NCBI GenBank assembly: GCA_024742815.1
Contig: JANSXX010000012.1
Span: 38,742-102,741, forward strand
Reading direction: 5' to 3'
From: HXMU1420-13 sp024742815
Lineage (GTDB): Bacteria > Bacteroidota > Rhodothermia > Balneolales > Balneolaceae
Length of the DNA: 64,000 nt
Shown: in pieces, positions 8,084 to 18,086 of the stretch
How positions within the stretch are numbered: position 1 is the first letter of the stretch
Layout of the letters: every line of letters begins with the position of its first letter
Made by a program: the position numbers and the translations under genes
Notes under the pieces: generated by a model
Seen by the model: the letters and a program-made list of their open reading frames with translations, nothing else
Database searches by the model: none
Told to the model about the DNA's origin: nothing

Positions 8084-8652
8084 CGCCTAATTTTTTGAAA
8101 ATCTTCAACAATTAAGTTCGGAACCATCGGTTGGCTCCCTCCATACTCGATGATCACCCGAGATTTAGGATCCATTACCATTATTTTATCGGAATGATTT
8201 AAAAAATAGAGTTCATCCCCTGCCTCGGTGGTGGTTGTAAAAGAGACTTGAGTGCGCACACGCAAACTATCCATTAGAGCAGAAACTGTAGTGGTATCGC
8301 CGGTGATAAAATCGAACTTATCATCAAGACGGAAGGCCGATTTATATTCACTTAATTTTGCGGGAGTATCTCGTTCGGGATCAAAAGTAAAGCCTAGAAA
8401 GTGAACATCATCCGGCGAGCCCAATTCTTCTTTAATTTTGATCATATTTTGTGTGATAAGCGGACAAATATCCGGGCAGTTGGTATATACAAATCCCATC
8501 ACCACATATTTTCCTTTAAAGTCGTCGGGGAAAGTTACCGAGACACTATCTTGAGTGACTAATTCGAAAGAGGCATCGTTCAAATCGTCGATTACTTGGG
8601 TTCGCTGGCAGGCTGCTCCTAGTAATAATGTAAGTGCAATGAATATTCTCAT
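8080..8652 (-). CDS. SCO1/SenC-family protein
   Basis: A 190-residue lipoprotein-type SCO1/SenC protein (LLLGAAC lipobox). It has the thioredoxin-like CxxxCP copper motif (YTNCPDICPL), the FLGFTFDPERDTP segment and the distal conserved histidine (FLNHSDKIMVMD). SCO proteins act at the outer face of the inner membrane in assembling the CuA site of cytochrome c oxidase. It is transcribed just ahead of the PCuAC chaperone with a 4-bp overlap, an arrangement common in aerobes. Confidence 0.92.
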   Translation of the reverse strand: MRIFIALTLLLGAACQRTQVIDDLNDASFELVTQDSVSVTFPDDFKGKYVVMGFVYTNCPDICPLITQNMIKIKEELGSPDDVHFLGFTFDPERDTPAKLSEYKSAFRLDDKFDFITGDTTTVSALMDSLRVRTQVSFTTTTEAGDELYFLNHSDKIMVMDPKSRVIIEYGGSQPMVPNLIVEDFQKIRR

Positions 8653-8760
8653 TGAAGTATTATTGATGAATAATTTTGTACATAAAAAGTACGAAACTTG
8701 CTTTTTAATAGCCGTTAATTCTTGCGAAGTATCAGTACTAAGATAGGGTTAGATATTCGT

Positions 8761-9210
8761 TCAAGCCCCGAAAAACCAAATACCGAAACTCACTATTATC
8801 GAACCTAACATTAGCAAGTAGGCTTGCTTAACCGGTTTGTCTGGAAGTAGCGTTTCGATTGGGTGTTCATTAATGAATTGCAGTAACTCTTGCTTGATTT
8901 CTCTCTCATTGTCATTCAAAATTTCTTCACTCTGTGCCAGTAATTCAGCGCGATTTTTAAACTCATCCACCTGTTGATTAAGAAACTCTGCAATGGTTAG
9001 TTCATCAATTTTTGCCAGTCCGCTGATAATCAAATAGGCAGGAATGCCTACCATAAAAATAGCAATTGCAACCAATGATTTATCGTACACAGAAAGCTCT
9101 ACAAACAAACCAAGAACCATGCTTATCATCGCAGCAAGCCCCATTATGCATAACAAGGCACTTAGTATGAGGCGTAATTTCCAGTTATTAAGAGCTTTGG
9201 TTAAAATCAA
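8761..9210 (-). CDS. Small membrane protein of unknown function
   Basis: A 149-residue protein not matched to a named family. Two N-terminal membrane helices (about 12-35 and 44-65) precede a charged, probably coiled-coil region (about 75-120, rich in E, Q and L), and a C-terminal helix (about 130-147) ends in WFFGA. It lies between the M14 peptidase and the SCO1 gene on the same strand, only 15 bp after the peptidase, so it may be co-transcribed with it. Confidence 0.6.
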   Translation of the reverse strand: MILTKALNNWKLRLILSALLCIMGLAAMISMVLGLFVELSVYDKSLVAIAIFMVGIPAYLIISGLAKIDELTIAEFLNQQVDEFKNRAELLAQSEEILNDNEREIKQELLQFINEHPIETLLPDKPVKQAYLLMLGSIIVSFGIWFFGA

Positions 9211-9225
9211 AGTTAGCTGCTTGCA

Positions 9226-10482
9226 TTAGTTGTTTTGCGATTTCCACTCTTCAAGCATCAGTCGCATCAGAGATTCTGCTGAATGTACACCAAGTTTTTG
9301 GATTTGATCAATGGGTAATTCATCGCTTACTTCATAGGTAAGCGCATCTGAACCAAAAGTGCGATATATCCAATTTTTCGCAATTGGGGATGAGGTGTCA
9401 AATTCCTCAGCTACAAAGTTCATTTCAGGCAATTCTTCGGTAATTACATCATACCAACGTTGCGTCAAATTATCCGGGGTGGTAACGATTTCTTCGTTGA
9501 TCGGGTAAAAGATATTCTCGTTGGTGGAATGAAAATCGATACCGTAATACACTTTTTTTGTTGGATCATCGACAAGGGGCGTGAGTGCATCACGAACGGC
9601 TCTTGTTTCCGGTTGATTGAAATTTTGCCAATCACGATTTAAATCTACTCCCATTGCGTTATGGCGCCAATGTCCGTTCACCACACCATCGGGGTTAAGC
9701 ATCGGAAAAGCTTTGATCACAAAATGTTTTCGAAATTCCATGGCTAACTCTGAATCACCAATCAATGTATCAAAAAAGCTGCGATAGGCATGATAACCGG
9801 GGAATTCAGGGGGATGCTGCCTACCAATTAGCACTAAAACTCCGGCTTGGTCTACATCGGATTCATCTACTGTAAATTCTAAAATTGCTCGATTTTGATT
9901 AGAGTACCCGACAGTATCAACAGTGATATAGGATTGAGGGAATGAGCGAGATTTCAGTATTAACTCAGAATACCGGGAATTCTCTAAAAAATGCGCAGAA
10001 ATAGTTTGAGGTTCTCTTTCCAGAAATAGCCCAAAAGTGGCGGTGCCATTGGTTGAATCGAATTCGGCATCGGTGATAATATGCTGTGCCGATAATGAAC
10101 CCATACTTCGGTACACTTTGGGTAAGTAGCGATGCCGGCCTTGATTGTATGCCAGTCTCAGGTTAATGGCTTTTGGTACATCTGCCCAAATCTTAAACGC
10201 ATACCAAGGACTGTTATTTATCGGGAAGTTTTCCGGTTCGATGAGCACTTCGTAGGTGGTGTCATCAATCTGATAAAAATCAACTGCACGTGCACTTTCA
10301 AATTCGTTACTGAGCCAAATTTTCGGTTCGCCAACACCAATTACACGTCGATTTTGAGGAGTAACTTCTTTGCCGGTGGTATTTGTAACACCCGGCGGAT
10401 CGTATGAAAATCCTGTAAATTCCTGTGTTGATTTACATGAGATTAAGATTATGGAAACAAATAACAGTAACTTCAGTTTCAT
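9226..10482 (-). CDS. M14 zinc carboxypeptidase lipoprotein, cytosolic-carboxypeptidase-like type
   Basis: A protein of about 418 residues when started at 10482 (MKLKLLLFVSIILISCKST), which gives a clean lipoprotein signal; the reading frame extends further to 10518. An N-terminal beta-sandwich (WYAFKIWADVPKAINLRL) resembles that of Nna1-type M14 enzymes. The peptidase domain has RQHPPE (HxxE zinc motif), VDLNRDW, and FHSTNENIFYP with the third zinc histidine. It probably removes C-terminal residues from peptides or cell-envelope substrates. It is divergent from tamA. Confidence 0.85.
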   Translation of the reverse strand: MKLKLLLFVSIILISCKSTQEFTGFSYDPPGVTNTTGKEVTPQNRRVIGVGEPKIWLSNEFESARAVDFYQIDDTTYEVLIEPENFPINNSPWYAFKIWADVPKAINLRLAYNQGRHRYLPKVYRSMGSLSAQHIITDAEFDSTNGTATFGLFLEREPQTISAHFLENSRYSELILKSRSFPQSYITVDTVGYSNQNRAILEFTVDESDVDQAGVLVLIGRQHPPEFPGYHAYRSFFDTLIGDSELAMEFRKHFVIKAFPMLNPDGVVNGHWRHNAMGVDLNRDWQNFNQPETRAVRDALTPLVDDPTKKVYYGIDFHSTNENIFYPINEEIVTTPDNLTQRWYDVITEELPEMNFVAEEFDTSSPIAKNWIYRTFGSDALTYEVSDELPIDQIQKLGVHSAESLMRLMLEEWKSQNN

Positions 10483-10598
10483 AGTATAAATATCGTTTGC
10501 GCCTAAAATAGAAAGCAATTCGCTGCTTTTAAACTTTTAAAGTGCGTTTTATCTAATAAAAGATAGGAGTATACTGTTAAGCATTTTCAATTCATATT

Positions 10599-12587
10599 TT
10601 GGTTATAAATACGTTCCGACATAGCTCTCTCTCACTTCTCGTTTTTTTCATGTTGAGCGGATTGTTATCACAAGTTTTTGCTCAGGAAGAGGATCCTGCG
10701 CGCATTTGGAACGTGGAGATTGAAGGGAATAAGCAATTCGAAGATTTAGTGATTAAGCGCTACATCGCAAATGAAAGGCCTCCGTTATTGAAAAGAATAT
10801 TTGCACGTCGTTCAGCAGGGATGGATGTAGATATGTTTGAAATAAGAAGGGATGTGATTCGCATCGAGCGATTTTATCAAAGGCGAGGCTACCCATTTGT
10901 AGAAGTTCGATTCGAATTAACCGATGATGGTTCGCCCAAACGGAAAGAGCTCACTTTTGTGATTAATGAGGGGGCACCACTTATAATCAGTGCGGTTGAG
11001 ATAGAGTTAAATGCAAATGATCAAACTAAATCTTTCATCACCGACCACCCGGAATATCAGCGAACAGTGCAGCGAGTTCCATTCAGGAAAGGGCGGAGAT
11101 TTCAACAAATCGAAGAATCGGAAGTAGTGGGTACATTCACGCGCACATTAAAGAATATTGGGTATGTATATGCAAATACTTCGGTTGCCATAAAGGTTGA
11201 TTCTGTAGCAAATGAAGCCAAGATCACCATTGAAAGCACTCCCGGCCCACGTACGCGAATTACAACCGTAACTGTGGAAGGCAATGAATCGTTGAGCGAT
11301 GACATCATCATCAGAGAAACCGGTTTGAGAATAGGCAGCACTTACACTGAAACTAAAATCCGTGATGCACAGCGTGAAGTTTTTAAACACCACCTTTTTC
11401 GGCTAGCGCTGATGTCGGTTCCGGATCAACCAAAAGACACAACCCTAGAATTAAACTTGAGAGTTAAAGAGCTATCGCTTCGATCTTGGCGGAACCGTTT
11501 TGGAGTAGGTGATTTTGATCGATTGGATGAAACTCTCCGGTTCGGAAATTCCTGGAAATTAGTACGAGCTCAATCAACCTGGGTGCATCGTAATGTGGCA
11601 GGTTTAGGCACACAATTTAGTACCAATATAAGAGCATCATTTTATGAAAAAGAGATAAGCACAGAGTATTTGATTCCTTATGTATTTAATACAAAAAGCA
11701 GCTTAAATATTAGTCCATTTATCGAAAACAGGATTGAGCCATCCTATTCTATTACTACCGGTGGGTTAATAAATACATTGGGTTATGAATACAACAGAAG
11801 CCTGACCGGAACTTTTTCGTACGAATTTGCCCTGAACAATGAGTACGATATTACGGAAGCTACAAATGTAAATGTGAGCGAAGTGTTACCGGATAGTGTG
11901 CTGAATTATAATATTTCTAGTTTTTCGTTAAATGCATATTACGCGCGAGGATTAAGCCGCGGTAAACGGGGTTTGATTATACAGCCTTATCTCGAATTTT
12001 CGGGTTTATTCGGAGAATCCACTTTCAGTTTTCAAAAAGCCGCATTAGACGTGCGAAAGTACACCGAACTGAACAATAAATTAGTATTGGCTACTCGTGT
12101 ACAAGCCGGCGCTATTTATTATTCTAAACAAGATTCATTACCGGCAGATATAGAATTTTATGCCGGAGGAACCAACTCGGTGCGGGGATTCAGTAGGCGA
12201 GATTTGGGCCCAAAAAGAGCGATAGTATCCGAACCGGAACCGGGTTCAAGGCAGCAAACAGTAAATTTTGTGCCGATTGGTGGAAAAGCAATGTTCACCT
12301 TTAATGTAGAACTTCGCCAGCAATTAGATCGATTACTAAAAGGATTTGGTGTGGCAACATTTCTAGATGGGGGACAGGTATGGTCTGGCTTAAAAAGCCT
12401 TAGTAGCCGCGAAATTCAATACAGTACCGGTGGGGGAATTCGTTATCAAACACCCATTGGTCCCCTTCGTATTGATTTAGCCTATGTATTAAATCCAACC
12501 GATGCTGATTTAGATGTGTTAACCGGAATTCAGGATGTGGCCGGCAGGCGGTGGCGAATCCACTTTAGCATAGGACAAGCATTTTAA
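10599..12587 (+). CDS. tamA: TamA, BamA-family outer-membrane assembly protein
   Basis: A 662-residue Omp85-family protein. The TTG start at 10599 gives a complete signal peptide (RHSS, hydrophobic core, QVFAQ); the next ATG falls inside that peptide. POTRA repeats span roughly residues 33-300 (IEGNKQFEDLVIKRYI, YQRRGYPFVEV, VEGNESLSDDIIIRETGLRIG). The C-terminal 16-strand barrel includes GGTNSVRGFSRRDLG, the conserved VRGF loop, and ends in phenylalanine. It overlaps tamB by one base, which favours TamA over BamA. Confidence 0.88.
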   Translation: MVINTFRHSSLSLLVFFMLSGLLSQVFAQEEDPARIWNVEIEGNKQFEDLVIKRYIANERPPLLKRIFARRSAGMDVDMFEIRRDVIRIERFYQRRGYPFVEVRFELTDDGSPKRKELTFVINEGAPLIISAVEIELNANDQTKSFITDHPEYQRTVQRVPFRKGRRFQQIEESEVVGTFTRTLKNIGYVYANTSVAIKVDSVANEAKITIESTPGPRTRITTVTVEGNESLSDDIIIRETGLRIGSTYTETKIRDAQREVFKHHLFRLALMSVPDQPKDTTLELNLRVKELSLRSWRNRFGVGDFDRLDETLRFGNSWKLVRAQSTWVHRNVAGLGTQFSTNIRASFYEKEISTEYLIPYVFNTKSSLNISPFIENRIEPSYSITTGGLINTLGYEYNRSLTGTFSYEFALNNEYDITEATNVNVSEVLPDSVLNYNISSFSLNAYYARGLSRGKRGLIIQPYLEFSGLFGESTFSFQKAALDVRKYTELNNKLVLATRVQAGAIYYSKQDSLPADIEFYAGGTNSVRGFSRRDLGPKRAIVSEPEPGSRQQTVNFVPIGGKAMFTFNVELRQQLDRLLKGFGVATFLDGGQVWSGLKSLSSREIQYSTGGGIRYQTPIGPLRIDLAYVLNPTDADLDVLTGIQDVAGRRWRIHFSIGQAF

Positions 12588-15500
12588 TGACCGATAAGCA
12601 ACCAACAAATACAAATTGGCTTAAAGGAATTGCTATCGCCGTAGCAATAGTAGCCGGCGTATATGTTGGTGGGGCATGGCTTGTACAGAGCGATTGGTTG
12701 TTTAACACCATAGAGAAAAAGATTGAGGAAACAGCTTCTCAGATTCTGGATGCCGAAGTACAAATCGAGGAAGTAACCGGCGAGATATTTTCACAATTAT
12801 CTATCCAAGGTTTGAGTTGGAAAAAAGCTGAGAACGATGTTAAGATTGCGGAAATCCTAATCGATTATTCCATTAAAGAACTTTTATTTGGTGATGTAAA
12901 CATCCGCGGTATTTATGTGGATTCGGTGTTAGCAAACTTCAACAATCCTAATTTTGAAGAACTCATCCCTGCAAGTGAAGAAGAAAGTACAACTACCTTT
13001 GTGGTGGATATCTTTTCGATCAGCGATTTAAGGACCGAATATCGCGACAAAGAGTTTTTCAAAGATACCGCTCTTATTGTCGATAATTTTCAATTGGCAA
13101 CCTCACTACAAGTAGGCGAAACTAATGCTATTACCATTCAGGATATTTCTTTTGCCATAGAAAGCGGAAAATTACCTGGAAATTTATTGGTTGGACTGCA
13201 AGGTGCTGTTGATGATAATACCATTCAACTCAACGACATTATCCTAAAAGTAGGGGAAACTATCCTAAACGGAAGTGTGGATGCTAATCTTTCTAATGAA
13301 GAAGTGAATAGCAGGTTCGCCGGCACACCTGTTTATCAAAAAACCATCACTACGTGGACCAATCAGGAATTAAATGCGGATGACATTGATCTACAATTAA
13401 GTTTAGAGGGAAATTTTTCAGAGTTCGAAGTCACTGTGCATTTGGATAGTGATAACATCGAACAAGGAAAGATAAGTGCAAGTGTTGTTTCAGAACCCGA
13501 ATGGACAGTAAATGCGCTGGAGGTTAATGCTTCTTATTTGAATTTCGATCAGGTATTAAATGACAGTACATATATAGCTACAGGTCCGTTTTCGTTTCAA
13601 TGGAATGGAGAAATACGTCCCGCAAGCAATGAATACTCAGGAACTTGGGAAGGAGAATTATCTAATCCGCGGTATAACGAATACCAACTTTCTGCAATTC
13701 GATGGAAGGGTACTATTGATGATGGTGAAGTTGAAACACAATTTTCAGCCAATACTCAAAGCAATGAACAAATATTTGTTGATGGAAACATAACCGGTTT
13801 ATTTGAAGAAATACCAAATTGGGAAGTTGGATATGAACTGGTGGAGATTAATCCAAGGAGATGGACGCAAAATGAAAGTCTGAGCGGATTATTTACACTA
13901 TCCGGAACCGTAAAGGGATTTGGTTGGGCGGTTCCCGATTCAGGCTGGACCTATTCGCTAGCCAATAAAAGACTCGATGAAGATGAACTGATTCCGATTC
14001 AATTATTTGATGAAGAGTTCGATGCACTTCGCCTTTCCGGTGAGTTCGGAGATTTAAAAACATACGCCGACTTTTTTGCAAAAAAACAAGAAAACGAGGT
14101 TAAGGCAGATTTTCAGGCAACAAATATCTTTAGCGAAATTCCCGAGTATAGCTATCAGATAGAATTTGATTCCATTAATGCCGGTAGTTTTAAGCCATTG
14201 GAAGGCAATACTACCAACATAAACGGCAGTTTTTACGGGATAGGAAATGGTAAGTCGCTAGAAACGATGAATCTCTTTGGTACATTATCCATCACCGACA
14301 GTGAGATAAATGAAGCGCGACTCGATACTTTTAAAAGCAGCATCAATCTGGATGAAGGTATTCTGATCCTTAAAGAAGGAACTATCGATAGTGAAATTGC
14401 GTCAGGGAAAATTAGAGGGCAACGAAATTTATTCGATTTAACCGATCCCAATAACCGATTAAGCTTAAACCTGGATGTGTTAAATACGCAGCCATTGGCA
14501 GGTTTTTTGGGGCTACAAACCTTACAGGCAACAGGTAAATTAACGGGCGAAATAACCCAAGCTGAAAACCAAGGGTTAGAAGGAATATTTGATCTCGGGC
14601 TAAATAACGTCATGGTTGATTCGATGTTCAGTGCAATTTCTGTTAATGGCGAGGCTAGCCTTAGATTTGCAGAAACCATTGGGTTTGATGGAGGATTTAA
14701 TATCAAGGAGCCAAGCCTGCAAGAGGTTGTTTTACAGGATATTATGATGGATGTGAACGGTTTTACAACTTCCGATTCTTTAACAGCAGATTTATCAATC
14801 ACCATCACAGGAAGTGAACGTGGCCGTTTAGAGCAGAAAGCAAACTTCACAAAAGATTTGAACAAAATGCTGATGGATGTTCGGTTTACTCAATTTGATT
14901 TCATCACTTCGGGGTCAAATCTGGTGTTGCAACAGCCATATAATGTCCGGGTAACTGAAGAAGGATTTGGTACTGATACACTCATTCTATCCTCACAAAC
15001 CGGTGCCTATTTTGAGTTTTCAATCCCGTATTTAAGTGAGCTTGATAAGGAAGTACACCTAAATGGTACCAATTTCGATTTAGGACTGATTCAGGAGATT
15101 GTATTAGGCGAACGGTTTTTGGACGGGCTACTTTCAGGGCAAATTCAGTACAGTCAAGATGGCGAGCTTACATCAGGAAAAGGAAATGCAATCATCAGCA
15201 ACATTAACTATAACGAAACCAAAGCCGACAGTTTAGTTACCAATTTCGAGATTTCTGAAGAACGCTTGCAATTGGAAACGCGGTTAAGTTGGGATAATCA
15301 GGTGATGTTAACTGGATCGGCAGATGTACCTTTTGTGATTAATGCAGATTCTTTGGACGATGAGTTTTATAGAAGATCTGTGAGTGGATCTTTATCACTA
15401 AAGCCAACTAATCTTGCCAAATTTAAACAATTGCTTGCCGAAGCTGGAATTGAAAATACAACAGGCATAGCTTCTTTTAATAGCTCGATGAGAGGAACGG

Positions 15501-17035
15501 CCGGCTCGCCTACATTTACCGGACAATTAACCATCGATGAGCCGGTTCTTTCCGGTATTCCCATTAATACGATAACCTCAGAATTTACGTACAGCGCAGA
15601 ACGTCAATCTCTGGATGTACAATCCGAAATATTTGCGGCCAACACTTCAGCGGCCGAAATTACCATCGAATATCCATTCGCCATCGATTTTAGAACATAT
15701 GAATTTAAGCTGCCTGGCGACGAAGATAATCTTGCCATACAAGCAGTGAGTAACAAACTGAACTTGGCGTTATTTGATGATTTTATTGATCCTAATTATG
15801 TGAAAGGGTTAAAAGGGGAATTAAATGCCGACATCGCCTTTACCGGTACGGTTGGTGAAATTAAACCCGATGGTTTTGTAAATGTAAAGAACGCAAGTTT
15901 TGATGTTCCTTTTACCGGAATAAAACTTCGGAATATCAATTCTGAGATTAATGTGAATCCCGAGAAATTGACCATCAACAGAATCTATGCGGAAAGTGGA
16001 AGAGGACGGTTTACCGCTAATGGTTCGGCAGCCTTAGACGGGCTTTCTCCCTCCGATATCGACATCAAAACTAATGCACGATTGTTCGAGATTTCGAATA
16101 CAAGGGACATGAAATTGGCTATTGATTTGGATGCAGCCATGAAAGGAGAGCTTTTACAGCCTGAGCTATCAGGTAATTTGATTATAAATAGTGGCTACTA
16201 TTATCTCTCGAATTTTGGAGAAGAAGCCATCGAAGAGGTGGAACTTGAAGACGAAGGAATTGATAGCTTTGCTCCCTTCGATTCCCTTAAAATTGATATG
16301 ACTTTAGAATTACGTCGCGACTTTTTTGTGCGATCGCGCGACTACCTAGATCTGGAACTCGAACCGGTAGGTACACTCGAAATTGCCAAAGAACGTGATC
16401 AGGAAATGAGACTTTTTGGCTCACTTAATGCCGATCAAGGATATATTCGCCCACTTGGAAAACGTTTCGAGATCGAGCGGGGAACCTTCCAGTTTATTGG
16501 AGATTATGAAAATCCGGAGCTGGATATTAGAAGTGCTTACGTACCACAAACTCGGCAAAAAGGGGAATCGGTGGTGCTTTATTACGTAATTACCGGAACT
16601 GCCGACGACCCGGAATTCAGTTTCGAAAGTGAACCCGAAATGGAGCAATCGGATGTAATTTGCTACACCTTGTTTAATAAACCGTGCTATTCGTTGGATT
16701 CATGGCAAAGTGTACTCGCCGAAGGTAACGATGCTATGGCTTTTCAGGCATTAGCGGATGTGCTTTTGGATCAGGTTGAAACACTAGCTACTCGCGAACT
16801 TGGCGTAGATGTAGTGCAGATCGATAACTCCGGCCAAAATGGAGCTACTGCAATTAGAACAGGGTGGTATTTAAACGATCGCACATTCTTTTCAATAATC
16901 AATGAAATCACCAGCTCAACACCAAAAACATTGTTTGTGCTGGAATATATTCTGAATGAAAGCTGGGATTTGATAATCACACAGGGCGACGATGCACGAC
17001 AGGGCATTGATGTGCGGTATCAATACGATTATTAA
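12587..17035 (+). CDS. tamB: TamB, envelope-spanning translocation and assembly protein
   Basis: A 1,482-residue protein with one N-terminal membrane helix (about 13-32) and a very long beta-rich periplasmic region. The C-terminal TamB/DUF490 domain (about 1150-1482) includes SGNLIINSGYYYL, LNADQGYIRPLGKRFEIERGTFQFIGD and YVITGTADDPEFSF. The family forms a hydrophobic groove linking inner and outer membranes, with roles in outer-membrane protein assembly or lipid transport. The TAATG junction with tamA indicates translational coupling. Confidence 0.92.
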   Translation: MTDKQPTNTNWLKGIAIAVAIVAGVYVGGAWLVQSDWLFNTIEKKIEETASQILDAEVQIEEVTGEIFSQLSIQGLSWKKAENDVKIAEILIDYSIKELLFGDVNIRGIYVDSVLANFNNPNFEELIPASEEESTTTFVVDIFSISDLRTEYRDKEFFKDTALIVDNFQLATSLQVGETNAITIQDISFAIESGKLPGNLLVGLQGAVDDNTIQLNDIILKVGETILNGSVDANLSNEEVNSRFAGTPVYQKTITTWTNQELNADDIDLQLSLEGNFSEFEVTVHLDSDNIEQGKISASVVSEPEWTVNALEVNASYLNFDQVLNDSTYIATGPFSFQWNGEIRPASNEYSGTWEGELSNPRYNEYQLSAIRWKGTIDDGEVETQFSANTQSNEQIFVDGNITGLFEEIPNWEVGYELVEINPRRWTQNESLSGLFTLSGTVKGFGWAVPDSGWTYSLANKRLDEDELIPIQLFDEEFDALRLSGEFGDLKTYADFFAKKQENEVKADFQATNIFSEIPEYSYQIEFDSINAGSFKPLEGNTTNINGSFYGIGNGKSLETMNLFGTLSITDSEINEARLDTFKSSINLDEGILILKEGTIDSEIASGKIRGQRNLFDLTDPNNRLSLNLDVLNTQPLAGFLGLQTLQATGKLTGEITQAENQGLEGIFDLGLNNVMVDSMFSAISVNGEASLRFAETIGFDGGFNIKEPSLQEVVLQDIMMDVNGFTTSDSLTADLSITITGSERGRLEQKANFTKDLNKMLMDVRFTQFDFITSGSNLVLQQPYNVRVTEEGFGTDTLILSSQTGAYFEFSIPYLSELDKEVHLNGTNFDLGLIQEIVLGERFLDGLLSGQIQYSQDGELTSGKGNAIISNINYNETKADSLVTNFEISEERLQLETRLSWDNQVMLTGSADVPFVINADSLDDEFYRRSVSGSLSLKPTNLAKFKQLLAEAGIENTTGIASFNSSMRGTAGSPTFTGQLTIDEPVLSGIPINTITSEFTYSAERQSLDVQSEIFAANTSAAEITIEYPFAIDFRTYEFKLPGDEDNLAIQAVSNKLNLALFDDFIDPNYVKGLKGELNADIAFTGTVGEIKPDGFVNVKNASFDVPFTGIKLRNINSEINVNPEKLTINRIYAESGRGRFTANGSAALDGLSPSDIDIKTNARLFEISNTRDMKLAIDLDAAMKGELLQPELSGNLIINSGYYYLSNFGEEAIEEVELEDEGIDSFAPFDSLKIDMTLELRRDFFVRSRDYLDLELEPVGTLEIAKERDQEMRLFGSLNADQGYIRPLGKRFEIERGTFQFIGDYENPELDIRSAYVPQTRQKGESVVLYYVITGTADDPEFSFESEPEMEQSDVICYTLFNKPCYSLDSWQSVLAEGNDAMAFQALADVLLDQVETLATRELGVDVVQIDNSGQNGATAIRTGWYLNDRTFFSIINEITSSTPKTLFVLEYILNESWDLIITQGDDARQGIDVRYQYDY

Positions 17036-17042
17036 AGGTGTA

Positions 17043-17161
17043 AAATTCCAAATTCCAAGGGAGCAAATTTCAAACAATTTCCAATGTTGAAATTCACTAA
17101 GAAGCTCTAAAACACCGAAAAATCTGTCCTACTGAAATTTAAACCTTGGAATTTGGAATTT
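17043..17161. repeat. Intergenic inverted repeat with 18-bp perfect arms
   Basis: AAATTCCAAATTCCAAGG at 17043-17060 is repeated as its exact complement at 17144-17161, with about 83 bp between. Each arm holds two direct copies of AAATTCCAA-like sequence. It fills the space between the convergent tamB and metallo-hydrolase genes. It may be a transcription barrier or a small non-autonomous element. No coding potential was seen. Confidence 0.6.
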
Positions 17162-17165
17162 AAGA

Positions 17166-18071
17166 TTACTTTGTTAGTTCGTCGTAGGCGGTATTAATCT
17201 GGAAGTCTAACCCGAGAAACCATCCTTCAAAAGCGAATTCTTCAAATCCGGGAAGCACTTCTGTTTTCGCAATTTCTTCTTTCGATTTACCTTCATCAAT
17301 TCCTTTTTGCACAAACGTAAGCAGTTCTTCTAAAAAGTTACTCATCACAATAACATCACCTTTAGAGCCTTGCACACCATATGTTGGATTGCCATGGCCA
17401 AAAATGTAGATGGCATCGTTAGGCAAATCATCGGCAGTTGATCGGAGAACATTTACCCAATTTGCGATGTTTGCTCCGGCGCCCGGATCGATAAAGGGAT
17501 AAGCGCGATTGAACACCAAATCGCCCATGTGAGCCACATTTGCTTGCTCGAAATAGACGACAGAATCACCACCGGTATGGGCAGGGCCATAATGCGTTAG
17601 GTGAATGGTTTCATTTCCAATATCTTGGCTCCATTTTTCGGCATAAGTCATATCGGCATACACTTGCGCGTCCACAGTTTCTTGTCCTCGCGATTCAGCC
17701 GCCGCTTTCTGATAACCGGGAACATTGTTATGTGCTACAATATGTGAGGTAAAGTCTTTGAAAGCCACGTTACCGGCAGTATGATCACCATGATGATGCG
17801 TATTAATGAGATAATCCATCTTGCGCGATGTTTTATCTTTTACACCGGCAATAAAATTAGCAGCAGTTTGCGGATATTGAGAATCCACAGCAACCAAGGC
17901 GTTGTCGTTCATCAACCAACCAATAGTTCCTCCGCGCTCGGTGTACATGCCAACGCCACGCCTGATTTCTGTAAAATTTGATCGTATAGCTACTTTTGAA
18001 AATGCCGGAAATGGCAAAAGTGTTGCTGCTCCAATTAGTGCAGTATTCCTAAGAAAATCAGATCGTTTCAT
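17166..18071 (-). CDS. Metallo-beta-lactamase-fold hydrolase, exported
   Basis: A 301-residue protein. An N-terminal signal with Tat-like character (KRSDFLRNTALIGAATLLPFPAFS) precedes an MBL-fold domain with the metal motif THHHGDHTAG (about 91-100). Later metal ligands are in PAHTGGD, HMGDLVF and FGHGNPT. The last 50 residues (FLEELLTFVQKGIDEGKS) match related exported hydrolases. The full ligand set suggests a binuclear zinc enzyme. The substrate is unknown and antibiotic hydrolysis is not implied. It lies 15 bp downstream of the YitT gene. Confidence 0.82.
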   Translation of the reverse strand: MKRSDFLRNTALIGAATLLPFPAFSKVAIRSNFTEIRRGVGMYTERGGTIGWLMNDNALVAVDSQYPQTAANFIAGVKDKTSRKMDYLINTHHHGDHTAGNVAFKDFTSHIVAHNNVPGYQKAAAESRGQETVDAQVYADMTYAEKWSQDIGNETIHLTHYGPAHTGGDSVVYFEQANVAHMGDLVFNRAYPFIDPGAGANIANWVNVLRSTADDLPNDAIYIFGHGNPTYGVQGSKGDVIVMSNFLEELLTFVQKGIDEGKSKEEIAKTEVLPGFEEFAFEGWFLGLDFQINTAYDELTK

Positions 18072-18086
18072 AAATAAGAGTATTAG

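Noticed and set aside
11148..11393. 81-codon antisense frame in tamA
   Set aside because: Shadow of a POTRA-coding region with no support of its own.
14233..14865. 210-codon antisense frame inside tamB
   Set aside because: It is fully inside a well-supported gene, with no recognisable domain or start site.
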